A stretch of 64,000 nucleotides of DNA, from positions 44,253,967-44,317,966 of the forward strand of contig CM055096.1 of NCBI GenBank assembly GCA_029204225.1, in the 5' to 3' direction. Below the pieces are notes generated by a model. That model searched no databases and had not been told where the DNA came from. It worked only from the letters and a program-made list of their open reading frames with translations. This stretch comes from Diphasiastrum complanatum. Its lineage: Eukaryota; Streptophyta; Lycopodiopsida; Lycopodiales; Lycopodiaceae. Shown here piece by piece: positions 25,011-37,985 of the stretch. The translations under genes were made by a program, and so were the position numbers. The stretch's first letter is position 1. The number at the start of each line of letters is the position of its first letter.

Positions 25011-25286
25011 ATCTCATGCTTTTTGATTTATTATGTATCTTAATATGTTTAGGACCGTTTAGGACCTCATTACGGTCCATTATGGTCCTAATGCGGTCTT
25101 AAATACATTAGGACCTCAGGATTGCATGAGATCGCAAACGATCGCATTAGGACCATAATGGGCCGCATATGACTGTAATGGGCCACATCAGGACCGTTTG
25201 AGAATTTGCGGTAGCTGTCAGTTCATTCACTTTGTTCAGATCGTAAGCGGTTTAGACCCAAGATCAATCGAGAACCCAAACATTCG

Positions 25287-25427
<141 letters not shown>

Positions 25428-25559
25428 GGCCCTCATATTTGAGGTTGCGAAGGTCGCGAAGATTCTGGGACTTTGTAAGTCGTGAATGTTGGACTAATCG
25501 AGAGAGATCAAGAGACAGAGACACATAGAGAGAGACTTATTGCACCCATATCACAACGA

Positions 25560-25642
25560 CACACACACACACACACACACACCCTCCCCTCCCCTCCCTT
25601 TTCTCTCTAGCCTGGTCAGCGTCTTATCTCCCCTCCCCTTTC

Positions 25643-25673
<31 letters not shown>

Positions 25674-25675
25674 TG
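25560..25675. repeat. (AC)n, CT and (GT)n tracts
   Basis: An AC run at about 25560-25583, short C/T-rich text, a CT run at 25643-25655 and a GT run at 25656-25675. The AC and GT runs are complementary to each other and could pair. Confidence 0.9.
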
Positions 25676-25767
25676 GCCAACACGGTTCTCACGGTTGCCC
25701 CTCCCTTCGGCCCTCACGGTTACCCCTCCCTTTGACCCTCCCCGAAAAATGTGACCGTTTAGGACCG

Positions 25768-26036
25768 CATTAAATTGCAATGGACCATTTAGGACCGCCT
25801 TTGGCCCTCCCTTGAACCCTCCCAAATGACCGCAAAGGAGGTCGTTTGTGGTCGTATGCGGTCCTTTTGTAGTCCTATGTGGCACCTCCCTTTGGCCCTC
25901 CCATACAACCGCATATAAGGAGGGGAGGGCCAAAGGGAGGGGCCGCATATGATCTCGACCACAAACTACCTCCTTTGTAGTCTTTTGGGAGGATTCAAGG
26001 GAGGGCCAAAGGAGGTCCTAAATGGTCCATTGCGGT
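25768..26036. repeat. foldback (long imperfect inverted repeat), copy A
   Basis: The left arm (about 25768-25910) reads GCAATGGACCATTTAGGACC, CTTTGGCCCTCCCTTGAA, CCTCCCAAA and so on. The right arm (about 25918-26036) is its reverse complement with scattered mismatches. The turn is near 25910-25920. The text is phased at about 10 bp. Confidence 0.8.
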
Positions 26037-26071
26037 CCACGGTCATATGCGGTCGTTTGCGGTTCCTTTGT

Positions 26072-26386
<315 letters not shown>

Positions 26387-27135
26387 CTGAAGATGTTGAA
26401 CTCATGCAACCATTCTCTAGCATTCCCCAAAGGGGACAGCAAATCGGTAGTCCTTGACACCGAATTGTCGGAAACCCCAAACAAGCACTAAGGATAGACG
26501 TCGAGCAGAACGAAACATCGGGCAAGTCGAACTATCAGCTCTAGCTTGTCGGGCATGAAGCTTCCAAGCTGTCACGCTCAGCCATAAAGTAACATTACTA
26601 GAGATATAGATAACCAAGAGTTTAGGTTAAACCTCTCTTGTAATGATGCATTAAGATGTCTTGTAATTCCATCTGGCAGGACATAAAGTTCACTTAAGTT
26701 GTGAGAGCAATTTTTTTTTAGATCTTCGATACATGCAGAAAAAAGCACTTCAAAAAAAAGTCTGACGGGCCATCGTGGCAGTTGGAGACCCATCCAAAAA
26801 ATTAATAAACAAAAAGTGTTCTGATGGGATTCCACCCGTCGCGGCGGGTGGAGACCCATCTGAATTTGTTTCCAAAAAAAATGTTTCAATCTATTATGTA
26901 TCTTAATATGTTTAGGACTGCATTACGGTCCTAATGCGATCTTAAACACATTAGGACCTCAGGACCACATGAGACCGCAAACGACCACATTAGGACCATT
27001 TAGGACCATAATGGGCCGCATTAGGACCGTTTGAGACTTTGCGGTAGCTTCCGTTTCGTTCACTTTGTTCAGATCATAAGCGGTTTAGAACCAAAATCAA
27101 TCGAGGACCCAAACATTCGAGGTCTTGAGATGGCG

Positions 27136-27171
<36 letters not shown>

Positions 27172-27404
27172 AAAAAAAAAAAAAAAAAAAAAAAAGAAAA
27201 AAGAAAAAAGAAAAAAGAAGGCCCTCATATTCGACTTATTGCACCTAGATCATAACGACAGGCACGCGCGCGCACACACACCCTCCCCTCCCCTCCCTTC
27301 TCTCTCTGGCCTGGTCAACGTCAAAAGATAAAAAGAAGGCCCCCATATTCGAGGTTGCAAAGGTCCCGAAGATTCTGGGACTTTCAAGGTCGCGAATGTT
27401 GCAC

Positions 27405-27621
<217 letters not shown>

Positions 27622-27664
27622 TTGCACCCAGATCACAATGATCGGCACACGCTCATACACACAC

Positions 27665-27667
<3 letters not shown>

Positions 27668-27748
<81 letters not shown>
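27668..27748. repeat. (CT)n microsatellite
   Basis: About 80 bases of CT, 50 bases after the end of the (GA)n tract. The two are complementary and could form a long hairpin. Confidence 0.97.
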
Positions 27749-27750
<2 letters not shown>

Positions 27751-27889
27751 CAACATGGTTCTCACGATTGCCCCTCCTTTTGGCCCTCATGGTTCTCACG
27801 GTTACCCCTCCCTTCGGCCCTCATGGTTCTCATGGTTACCCCTCGCTTTGGCCCTCCCCGAAAAATGTGACCATTTATGATCGAATAGA

Positions 27890-28170
27890 ACTGCAATGGA
27901 CCATATAGGCCCTCCCTTGAATCCTCCCAAACGACCGCAAAGGAGGTCGTTTGCGATTGTATGTCATCCTATGTGGCACCTCCCTTCGGTCCTCCCATAC
28001 GACTGCATACGACCACAAAGGAGGGGAGGGCCGAAGGGAGGGGCCACATACGACCGCAAAATGACGGCAAACGACCACATACAACCGCAAACGATCTCCT
28101 TTGCGGTCTTTTAGGAGGGTTCAAGTGAGGGCCAAAGGAGGTCCTAAACGGTCCATTGCAGTCCTAATGC
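27890..28170. repeat. foldback (long imperfect inverted repeat), copy B
   Basis: Same design as the copy-A foldback: the left arm begins CTGCAATGGACCATATAGG, the right arm ends CCTAAACGGTCCATTGCAG, and the turn is around 28000-28020 in GGAGGGGAGGGCC. Confidence 0.8.
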
Positions 28171-28207
28171 GGTCCACGATCGTATGCGGTCGTTTGCGAT
28201 CCTTTTG

Positions 28208-28322
<115 letters not shown>

Positions 28323-29039
28323 AAAAAAGAAGGCCCCCATATTCGAGGTCACGAATGTCTTGAAGATTTTGGGACTTTCGAGGTTGCAAATGTTGCACTG
28401 ATTTAAATTTTCCGAATGAAAAATGTTCTAATGGATCTGCATCCGCCACCGCGAGTGAAGACCCATCAAATAAATAAAAGAACTTTTGAGGTCGCGGAGG
28501 TCCCAAAGATCTAAATTTTTTTCCAGAACAAAAATGTTCTAATGGGTCTCCACCTGCCGCCGCGGGTAATGACCCATCAGGAAAATGTGTTTTGATGCGC
28601 CTCCACCCATCATAAAAGTAGATATAAAAAGAAAAGTCTGATGGGTCCATAAACGACACATGTCGATACCAATATCAAGTTATCCCATAAGCGATTTGTT
28701 TTTTTCTACTCCCCAAATCCCTTATAAGTAAAGGTGGTCTCCACCATAGATTCATGTGATTTCAATTTGCCTCTTGCTTTCTATTGCAATCTGCGATTTT
28801 GCGAGCGAATTGCGATTTCCAATCACCTTCAATTATCAATACACACACTCTCTCTCCTCATGTTAAATATGGTAAAGTTCACTTAAGTTGTCAGAGCAAT
28901 TGTTTTTGAAATCTTCGATACATGCAAAAAAAAAAGATTTAAAAAAAAGTCTGATGTGGCAGGTCCAGAAAATAAAAAAACAAAAAGTGTTTTGAAGGGA
29001 TTCCACCCGCCACGGCGGGCAGAGACCCATCAAAATTTG

Positions 29040-30668
29040 GCACCAACTTCAGGAACTCTCCCAATGAAATATTAATCTTACTAGATAAAATATTCATGAG
29101 CAGTTCTGTTTGCGGCGCTTCTGATTTAGTCATCTTGAAGGGTTCTTCATGATGATGCAACTGATTATTCATATCTGTACATGAATTTCTTGGAGACTGC
29201 AATGGTGAAGAACGAACTTCGGCTGTTGCTTTAGCAGCTTCAAGCTTCTCTTCTTCTTGGAAATGTTTAATCCACTGTCTCATATCCAATATCGTCTTTT
29301 TTCTGCATGAAGATTGGGATGACTCCAGATGCTGTTGGTATATCGGTTAATGGTATAGAATCAGCAGCTACTAGATCCACTACTGGTTCTTTCTACTTCT
29401 GTGCTCTGCTGACCACCATCAAGGGTGCACTTGATTTATTCTGAGCTACTGGTCTTTGCTTGAATTTTTATCAAATTTACAGGTGCTGTAGCTGGTGGTG
29501 GCTTTGGTCTTGTTGGACAGTCTTTATAGCAATGCCCATAACCACAATCATGATAGAATGGTACAGATTTTTCTTTATTCGGACATTCTACAACTCTATG
29601 ATTTTCTCCACATGCAAAACATCCAAGCGGTGCTCTAGTCTAGCTTCTAGATGCTTGTTGTTGTGCGGCAACATAAATAGCATACTGTTCTGAAGATCCA
29701 CCTTCTTGCTCATTACCATAGTTCCATTGCTCAACACTTTTGTACGGTTCTGGTTCCATCAAATTGGCAGGAGGAGCGGAGTGCTTTGGTGGGGCAGGTA
29801 AGGCTAAACATTTTGGGTATCCAAGAGCAGATTGTCAAGGTCTGGTTGTTGGATTTCCTCCATACTGTGGTTCTCGATATCCCATTTGGGCATACCGTTG
29901 CTGAATTATCCGAAGATTGAAGTTGCAAAAGACAGTCTCATGATCAGGCGAATTACACAAATGGCATACACTAATTTCCATTCATTTTTTCAATTGAGGA
30001 CACTCGTTCACTGTGTGATTTTCTATATAAATAGAACACCAGACATTTTCCCTGGTAGGAAAAGTCTTCGCAAACTTTTCAGGTTCCTTGTTTGCTTTTC
30101 CATGAAAATCTTCCAATGCTTTGATCTTCTCATCAAATTGCGACTGCAACTTTTCCATCTGTTTCTGCTGGTTCTTCCCGAGTTTCTCAAACTCGTTGAG
30201 TGTCATTTTTGTAGTAGCGTTGACATTTGTTGATGCAATAGTGGTGGATGTTGTAGTGGTTTGCCCTGCTGTATAAGGCAACATACTGATATTCGGCTCA
30301 TCATTTGAATCTTCATCCTCCTTCCGAATTGCATCGTCCATAGCATTCTGCAACATTGCGTACTCAGTAAGGCGTTTCAGCCCACGTATGATCTGTTTAG
30401 GTAAACCTGACAAAAAACACATAATCATGGCATTTTCGTTAATTAGCTCAAGTTCGTGCTTAGATTTGAGGCGTTTCACCCATTCAATGTAATCTCGAAC
30501 CATTTCTCGCTTTCCCATTTTAATTTTACTTAAAAGTAGGAAAGGGTCTTCCATAAACTTCTGAGGTTTGAACCGTGTGATAAGGGCTCGTTTAACAACC
30601 TCCCAATCTGTACGCTCAGTTTCATCTTGATTATAGTACCAATCTTGTGCTGCGCCTATTAAGGCCAT
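29040..30668 (-). pseudogene. antisense Ty3-gypsy-type Gag
   Basis: On the minus strand from 30668: a Gag core with RTDWEVVKRALITRF, MGKREMVRDYIEWVKRLK and MIMCFLSGLP, typical of the plant retrotransposon gag fold. A Thr-rich spacer, a coiled-coil-like segment (FEKLGKNQQKQMEKLQ) and several Cys-rich knuckles follow (CHLCNSPDHETVFC about 29960, CFACGENHRVVECP about 29620, CGYGHCYKDC about 29550), which is more than the usual one. It then continues to INISLGEFLKLVP near 29060, a block found just before the protease in plant gypsy Gag. Stops and frameshifts occur after the first knuckle. The protease side is replaced by the composite repeat. The N-terminus beyond 30668 is not clear. Confidence 0.75.
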
Positions 30669-33600
30669 AGGAAAAAGCTTAATTGGATAGATATGAAGAA
30701 AATCTAATTGGATATGTTAACCTATTGTATTTGGGTAGATCCAAACAGGGTGCTCTTCTAACAATAATAGGATTGACTTCCTAAGGAGCACCTCCAAGGG
30801 CAGCCATCTTAAAAAATTCAAATCAAGTAGACAATGAGATTGGATCTAGATTTTTCAATCAAAACTATCTCAGATCAGATCTGCTAGATCTATTTCACTT
30901 TTCAAGAATCTGATTTCTATATCGTAAAAAAGATTTCGAAATTTGATCAATCAATACTTCTAAAAAATGAATCCAAATTTTGACAGAGACTTGATCTGGA
31001 AGATCATCTGCTGCTGTTCCCCCACTCTTGGATGGGTCGCTTTCCTATGCAACATGTCGTCCTATTTGCTATAATTCTTTTAGTGGTTCTTGTAGGAGCT
31101 ATTGCCGTTCATCTTCACCCGCAGCTACAAATTGATTTAATACCGAATCCTATTTTAAGTATGTCAGGCGCCTTACTCCTTTTCGTGTCCCAGAGAAGAT
31201 CGTAGGCCTGAGTGAGCTAGGACGCCAAGTTAACCCTAAGGGTGTGCGCCATCTAAAATGCTAGATTTTGGTTAATTGCTATGTTTCCAAATTTACACCT
31301 GCCCGGTATCGTAGCCTACATTTGGAATAAACTAGAATATTCACATTTCCACCATAGGTCCATTCTCTATGACCTTTGAGTTTCCACTGGGCGTGATTTC
31401 ATGACGTCCCCTGCGAAGCGGCTGAGACTCCTTCCATTAAGGGTTTTTTTCGACCCAGCTAACGCTTTCCGGTTGGACGTTTTCCCGTCTTTGGCCCACT
31501 TTCTATATTTCTTCTGCTCTAAAAATAGTACTGGCGAAGGTTCCCTAGACGAAGGTTGGCTCGACGAAGGTTCAACAATGTTATTTTGGGAAAAAACTCT
31601 CTGATCAACTTTTCTGACAATTTCTAGGGAAATAACCTTTGACGAACTCTCAGATGCAAGATCTGACACAGATAAAACTAGGGTAAACTCGGCGAAGGTT
31701 TCTGACACAAGAAAATACAGTTTCTATAGTTTGGCGAGGGTAAAAATCAAGATTTTTTATGATCTGGACAAGAAGAATCTTCGTCGAACTCAAAAATAGT
31801 ATTTTACTATAAATAGAATGTTTTGGAAACTTGTCGAAGGTTATGGCGAAGGATCAAGAGTAATACTGGTATTTTTGCAAAAAATTGACTTTTTTGACAA
31901 AAGTATGGCAATATGACAATTCATCCTTTGAAAACCCTTCTATTTTTGGTATTATTCTTTGCCGACCTGGCAGTAGATAGATCTGAATCACACCTATGCT
32001 CAATGAATCGGGCGAAGGTTCTTTTTCTGTATTTTTAGGGTTTTGGTGATTTTTTGCTGTTTTTTGATGGTTTTTTTGTTGTTTCTGGAAATTTGCTGAA
32101 AAGGATTGTTCGCCCAATCTTTGAGTTCGAGCTATATCGGGTCAATGGTGCAACATTGCTTGACAACTCTAATGACACAACACAAATTATGTGTCATTGT
32201 TCCATTCTTGGAGCAAAGCATCATAGAAGGAGTCAAAGGGAGCTTAATGGCAATGCATGATGTACAATGCTCAGTTTTTGAAGGATATTACGAGAATGGC
32301 ACCCACTTGAGACCCGTACTATTTGTTCTATATAATGCAGGAGCCAAACGATATAAGTGCATGTGTGCACATCAAATTTAAGTTTTTGAAATTGTGTTTT
32401 GGCGACAGTGGAAAACTCTCAAAAAATTATGTGATGTGCAAGCCATCTCTGAATCACAAAAAAAGAGCAAAGCATTGGAAAGGCGTGAACAACATTGTTG
32501 AGTCCTCTGCTCCAGACTGGTCGGTGTGTTTAAATCGGCTATCTTATATGGTAGCCCCATTGCTAAATGTCGATGGCCGAAACATTGTATCGATCGACAC
32601 TCCAGAAAATACAAATCTTACTAAAGCCTATATGGAGAATTTTAAATGTTTGGAATCTGGTTCAGATGGTCAATCTTCTGAAGAATCAAATGATTCCAAT
32701 ACTCGTGTTACATGTGATGTAGATATAGAGTTAAACATTGAAGACATGTAGCATATTGGTGCTTGGCCCCTGCCAAAATCATGTAAATATTTTGTAATGG
32801 CCATTTGCCAATCCATGTATATATTTTGTAGTACATTTTATGAATAAAGATATCTTGTAGTTGTTTTCTATAAAACCATCTTTGCTTTGATGCGCATGTA
32901 TATGTGAGATGTAAATAATTTCAAATTGTAAGTGTTAGTTTGTTTACATTGACCATGTAGTACTTTTTCGTTTGTATTTTCGTATGTGTTTTATGTGTTG
33001 CAAGTTAATTTCAAAATATATGATATATCCATACTATGTTTCATGCTAGTCTACATGATGAGGTTGTGTTGGAATGAGAATTACCACTGATATCTGGGAG
33101 AATATGTTGCAATCCTGTGACTTGCCATATGTTGTATTATCTATCTGTATCCTTGGAGCATTCTTATTTTTATTTTTTTTTCTTTCATAGTTATTTTGCT
33201 TTATTTTGTTTGATTGAGAAAAAAATAATTGAAAAAAATTGTGGTGTTATACCGGTTTTAGGTTTCTTTTTCTTTTTAGAAATCGGTTTTTCCCGTTTCT
33301 AAAGCTAAATTTGAAATCTGGGCTGCCGGGATGGGGTCGAGAGGTGAAAACTTGAAAAATATGTTGGGGGCAAGCTTTTTGGGAGCTTGTCGGGTCATTT
33401 ATTGCACGGGCAAGTCAGAAATTGTTGTGGAACTTGAAAATTGGCTAAGATTTTCAAAGTGCCGGTTTTCTCAAGTTATATGGATTTAAGCCGAAATTAT
33501 GGCCGCGAGGGTACTCCACGTGGCCGGGGCCCGCGTGCCATGAGAAACTTTTTAGGTTTTATCAATGTTTAAATTTTAATTTTCAAGAAGCCGATTTTAC

Positions 33601-35459
33601 AGGGATTTTATTTAAGTTGTCCCCCCTCGCCCCCAAGTTTGAAAATTTTTTAAGGATGTAATTAAGGAGTGGAAGCTCAAAAGGCTGAGGGGCATTAACT
33701 AACTACCCCCTCTTCATCTTCAACTTCAGAGGAGTGGGGAGGAGTTCGAAGGGTTTAGTGGGCATTTAATGTGATTACGTATCATTCTGTAAACCCTGCC
33801 CAGAGAAAGAAGTGGACATTGAGATTTGTATGGGCATCTTGAGAATTGGCTTCACATTGTGAACTTTTCTGAGAATGGTGGGCATTTTGTGTGTGTGTTT
33901 TCTTTCAGAGATACTCTAACAACGTAGTTTAGAGAGCTTGTAGATTTGGTATTGCATTAGGTGGTGTGTGTTCATTTTCTGATCCGGTTGTTTCTTTTTG
34001 TTTTTTAGCAAGTATATATATACATGTAAGAATCTCTCGTCGGGTGTGTGTTTGGAGGGTGTGCGCTTAACGTAGACTATGCAGGATCTGCACATAGCTG
34101 GTTCAAGGTAGCATCTGGGACCTCAAGTGTCCACCCAACTGTGCGAAGTACCATCGAATTCACAAAGTCCGTGTGTAGACCACTATGTCAGTGCTTCGAT
34201 CAATGCAAGAATGCACTGAATCTTTAAATTGCTTCCCTTTTGCATCGCTGGTCAGGCCAAGGTGACGACGACTCACCAAAAGCTTACCACCATTTTGGAT
34301 TCTACTAAAAATTCCAAAGTTTTTGTTGGTCACTATAATTTCTTGTAATCTTGCTCGTGAATCCAGACGTTTTTGCCCAGCACCCAAATGTTTTGATCTT
34401 TTACGATCCTGGGCCAGAATATAGACCTTCCCTTTAAAAGAACGAACTTTGACGGTTTCTCTTAAGAATACGAGCATTCTTGCAGACCCTCCCGATTTTG
34501 GCCATAAAACAAAGGGAAGACGAAAGACCATGGCCGAATTTGATCCTGCCTTCAACCGAATTGAACCAGAAGAAGCACGGCAAGTATCTCATGAGCCCCC
34601 TTCTCATACCTCCCTTTTCTCTCATTTTACCTCTTAAATGCATCATAATCCCAACTTACCAAAAATAGCAAGTTAAAACCATGTTGACCGCACCTTGACC
34701 ATTTGTGATCCAAATTGACTCAAACTAAGTGCAAATTGACGGGTGCATTGTGCTATGATGAATGTGACGTTGCCAAATGAGGAAAATTTTCAGAAATCAG
34801 GTTTGACTTTGTTTGACCATATTTCCCAAATTACTATGAATAGTAAGATCTTTGAACCTTCGTAATATGGTCATAACTCCTCCGTTTTTTGTCCAATTTC
34901 GACCTAGTTTTGACAGGCATGACTGCAGTGACATTTAGAATGTTTAGAACCAGAAAATGTGCTGATTCAGTGCTGATTTTCATAAGTGAATTTCTTGGCG
35001 TATATAAGGCATGATTGAACTTTGATTGAACGGAAATTGATTGTTTAAGATCGGAATGACATGTGGATGATTGCTGCTTGATTTTTATGACATGCAGATG
35101 AGGTTTGAGCATTAAGACTGAAGTTTGAAGTGGTTTTGGATGTCATAAATAATACCCACGGTTTTTTACTTCAAAAAAGTGTTATAAAGAGGTTTATTTT
35201 GATGTTATTGATATGAACTCACTCACCTAGCTCCATATATCGATGAAACATAGTGAAATGAGGTTGGTGAGGATGCTCGCGTGCTTTACCTAGACCAAAA
35301 GTAAAACCCTGAGCCCAGCGCCACTAGGACGTATACCCCGCCATTAGTTTTTGTTTGTTTTATTTGTTTGTTTGTTGATTGTTTTTTACTTTATTTTCTT
35401 TGTTTGGGTGTGTTTTTATTTGTTTTAGTTTGTTTTATTTTCTTCTTGGACTACTGTAC
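30669..35459. other. unassigned spacer
   Basis: No named gene. The phrase GCGAAGGTT or GACGAAGGTT recurs at about 31532, 31547, 31561, 31691, 31834, 31844 and 32009, suggesting an LTR or leader with short repeats. A hydrophobic 60-codon frame at about 31037-31230 has no match I know. The segment at 33300-35450 shows long T-runs and no coding signal beyond short frames. Confidence 0.4.
32106..32751 (+). other. two overlapping unidentified open frames
   Basis: One frame (32106-32381, 91 codons) contains VPFLEQSIIEGVKGSL and CSVFEGYYENG. The overlapping frame (32323-32751, 142 codons) begins at a TTG codon and ends in an acidic Ser-rich tail (LESGSDGQSSEESNDSNT). If they belong together, a frameshift lies between about 32323 and 32381. 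Composition is more balanced than the flanks, so a decayed gene or transposon protein is possible. No domain was recognised. Confidence 0.25.
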
Positions 35460-35930
35460 TCAATGGTAGGTACTTTTACCTTTGGTAAAAGTATTTATCC
35501 TACAACGTGACACTGAGCCGCCATCCACCATTGCCCCTGTTACTAACACATCGTCGATCTGTACATCTACCTTGGGACAATATTTGTCCAGGACATCGGT
35601 GTCAACTTTCCCAGTCTCTATTATTTCCTTTCTTCTTCCTGGTCCCGTCTTTTTCAACTCTTCCTTGGCTGACATTCACATTGATGGTGATAATTGCATG
35701 AGTTGCCAGAAGCCTATCTCCATTGTCATGTTCCTCATAGACTCTTCCATGTTCATTTTTCCCAGATACCTGGCTGGGTCAATATCCCTCATGTATTTTG
35801 GGATGTGCACCTTAGCCTTATGCAAGGTTTGTTCCTTTACTTTCTCCCTGATTTGGAGCTTCCTTTCTTAAAGAAATTCATCTCTTGGTTCACATTGCGA
35901 AGGTTTTGGTTTCTCCGACTCCTTTTTCTT
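35460..35930 (-). pseudogene. antisense gypsy fragment around the protease start
   Basis: The minus strand reads DIDPARYLGK (about 35780), then YCPKVDVQIDDVLVTGAMVD followed by GGS at about 35585-35525, a retropepsin-like core in which the usual D-T/S-G reads VDGGS. It lies downstream of RNase H on the minus strand, the wrong order for one gypsy element, so it comes from a separate or rearranged copy. Frameshifts are present. Confidence 0.6.
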
Positions 35931-35931
35931 T

Positions 35932-36935
35932 TCATTTTATTTGGTCCAACAAAGTCGGTGTCGCATCTATATAAAATAGACATGCATCTGGTAACTCATC
36001 ATTCACCAGCTCATCTGATGGATCAACGTTTGGAACTCGTGAAAGATGATCGACCATAAAGTGTTGTGATCCTTTACGAACTACAATCCAAAAATCAAAT
36101 TCTTGGAGAATCAATAACCATCTAGCAATTCGACCCGTTTTACAATATTTATTTCGTAAATACAACATGGCTTGATGATCGGTATAGAAGACAAAGGTTT
36201 GGTCTAGCAAATAATGTCAAAATTGTTGAACTACATAAACCATAGCCAATGCCTCTCTATCCCCGTCGTGGAGTAGTTCACTTCAGCTGGAACCAGCTGT
36301 CTACTCAGAAATCGAATAGGAAACTTTTTTTCAAACTCCCCTGGCTGTGTTAGAAAAGCTCCAATAGCATACTTGTGTCAATATGCACATGAAACCTTCA
36401 CTTTAGTGGGTAATGGCATTTCCACTATAACCCTGATCTTTTCAGGATCAGTTGCAATACTATCCATCCTTAGAAATGATATGACCTAGTACCATACCAT
36501 GGGTAACCCAGATCTGACACTTTTCTGGATTAAGTAAAATTCGAAACCTTCTGCAGCGAATGAACACTTGATCTAGCACATCCAAGTGTTTATCTGCAGA
36601 TGAGTGTACGAGAAGATAATCAAGATAAATCTATAAGATCTTGTGTAATAAATCAACAAATGCAAATTGTTTGGCTCATTAGATCATTTCACAGGCCAAA
36701 TGGCATAACCATGTATGCATATGTACCAAACTCTATAGCAAATGATTTCTTATGTCTATCTTCAGGAGCTATCTAGATAAGGAAATAGCCGCTGAACCCA
36801 TCTAGGAAGCTAAAAGCTTCTGCCTCGACCATATCCTCTAAGATCTGAGTAGTCAACGGTAGAGGAAAATGGTCTTTGAGTGTAACTTCATTAAGATTTT
36901 TCAAATCTACACAGATTTGAAGCTTGCCATTTTTC
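35932..36935 (-). pseudogene. antisense Ty3-gypsy RT-RNase H (3' part of a split copy)
   Basis: Minus-strand blocks: KKNGKLQICVDLKNLNEVTL (about 36930), FPLP, FSFLDGFSGY (about 36815), a YLDY box at about 36627 where YLDD is expected, so the second catalytic Asp is lost, then RNase H with YTDHQAMLYLRNK, RWLLILQEFDF and DHLSRV (36210-35932). Many stops. The RT start lies on the other side of the solo LTR at 37986-38720. Clearly inactive. Confidence 0.85.
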
Positions 36936-37985
36936 TTAGGTGTTGGATTATTCTCCTACTAATCGAATCGACATTTTAATCTTCGTCCAATTTTTATCCA
37001 AGCCTGCAGATTTCTTTGTGTTTTTACAGAGTCTGCATAACTACTCGAAAACGGCTCACAGTGACGACATTTTCGAGATTTTCGTCTTTCAGGATTTTCT
37101 CTCACTTCGGCTTTTTCGCAAAATGCCAGATTCCTCAAATGTTAAGAAAATGACGTTGGTGAAGACCTTCGCGTTATTCGCATTTTTCGCATAACAGTTT
37201 ACGTTCATTTCTGCAGAGTGACAGTTTATGTTCAAATATGCAAACATACTGTTTATGTTCAAAGCCACCGACTTGCATTAATTCATTAGGCAAGTAATTT
37301 CTGAGAAGTTCTAACTGGATGAATGCCAACACTTCACAACCAACTGGATGACGCATTTGACGACCTAATTGCTTAGTATAAATAGTTGTTCATATTCCTA
37401 CATCTCAAGCATGAAGATCAATCATCAAGTATTGAATAGTTAGTGTTCTCTCTCAAGCCTGCGAGCTTGGACACTCCTGAACATTGTAGCTCACTTTTTT
37501 AGAGTTGATTAGAGATTGCTATTGCGCTTACTACTTATCAGCATTGCGCTTAATTCAGATTTATATTTAGCCGCACAAAGATAGCTTAGAGTACGCGGTT
37601 TGATCCGCAAATCTGTTGTACTCATTTACATCTGTTTCATTTTCATACTGAATCAATACTATCTTCGTATTGCATTCAGGTTCGTCTTAGAATGTATGCG
37701 TTTCTGTAATTCTTCGTGATTGATTATTTGTCTGATAATTCAATGCTTTAATGTTTGTCTACGTAATCACTGTAGTACTAATGATTTCAAAGTTAGTTAC
37801 TATAAGATCGAACATGATTTCTATCACTATTGTTTTGTTCGCAATTGGTAGGCGTAGTCATGCATAGAGAAAGAAAAAGATAGTTTATTCTACTGTGCAT
37901 GATAAGTTTTAATTCTTGTCGTTCGAATTCTTTTTATTCGATTCTATTTGACCAATCTTTTCACACACCTCTTTCCAACATTAGG
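36936..37985 (+). mobile_element. solo LTR with target duplication, nested in gypsy RT
   Basis: The LTR is 36941-37980 (1040 bp), beginning TGTTGGATTATT and ending TTTCCAACA, and flanked by the perfect 5-bp duplication TTAGG (36936-36940 and 37981-37985). It interrupts the antisense gypsy RT exactly between the SPIVVVP block and the KKNGK block. No internal region is present, so it arose by recombination between the LTRs of a full element. A TATAAATAG box near 37376 suggests plus orientation. No full copy with the same LTR is recognisable in the window. Confidence 0.85.

Noticed and set aside
31037-31230. Hydrophobic 60-codon frame resembling an organellar membrane subunit
   Set aside because: No organelle gene could be matched from memory, and there is no neighbouring organelle sequence.
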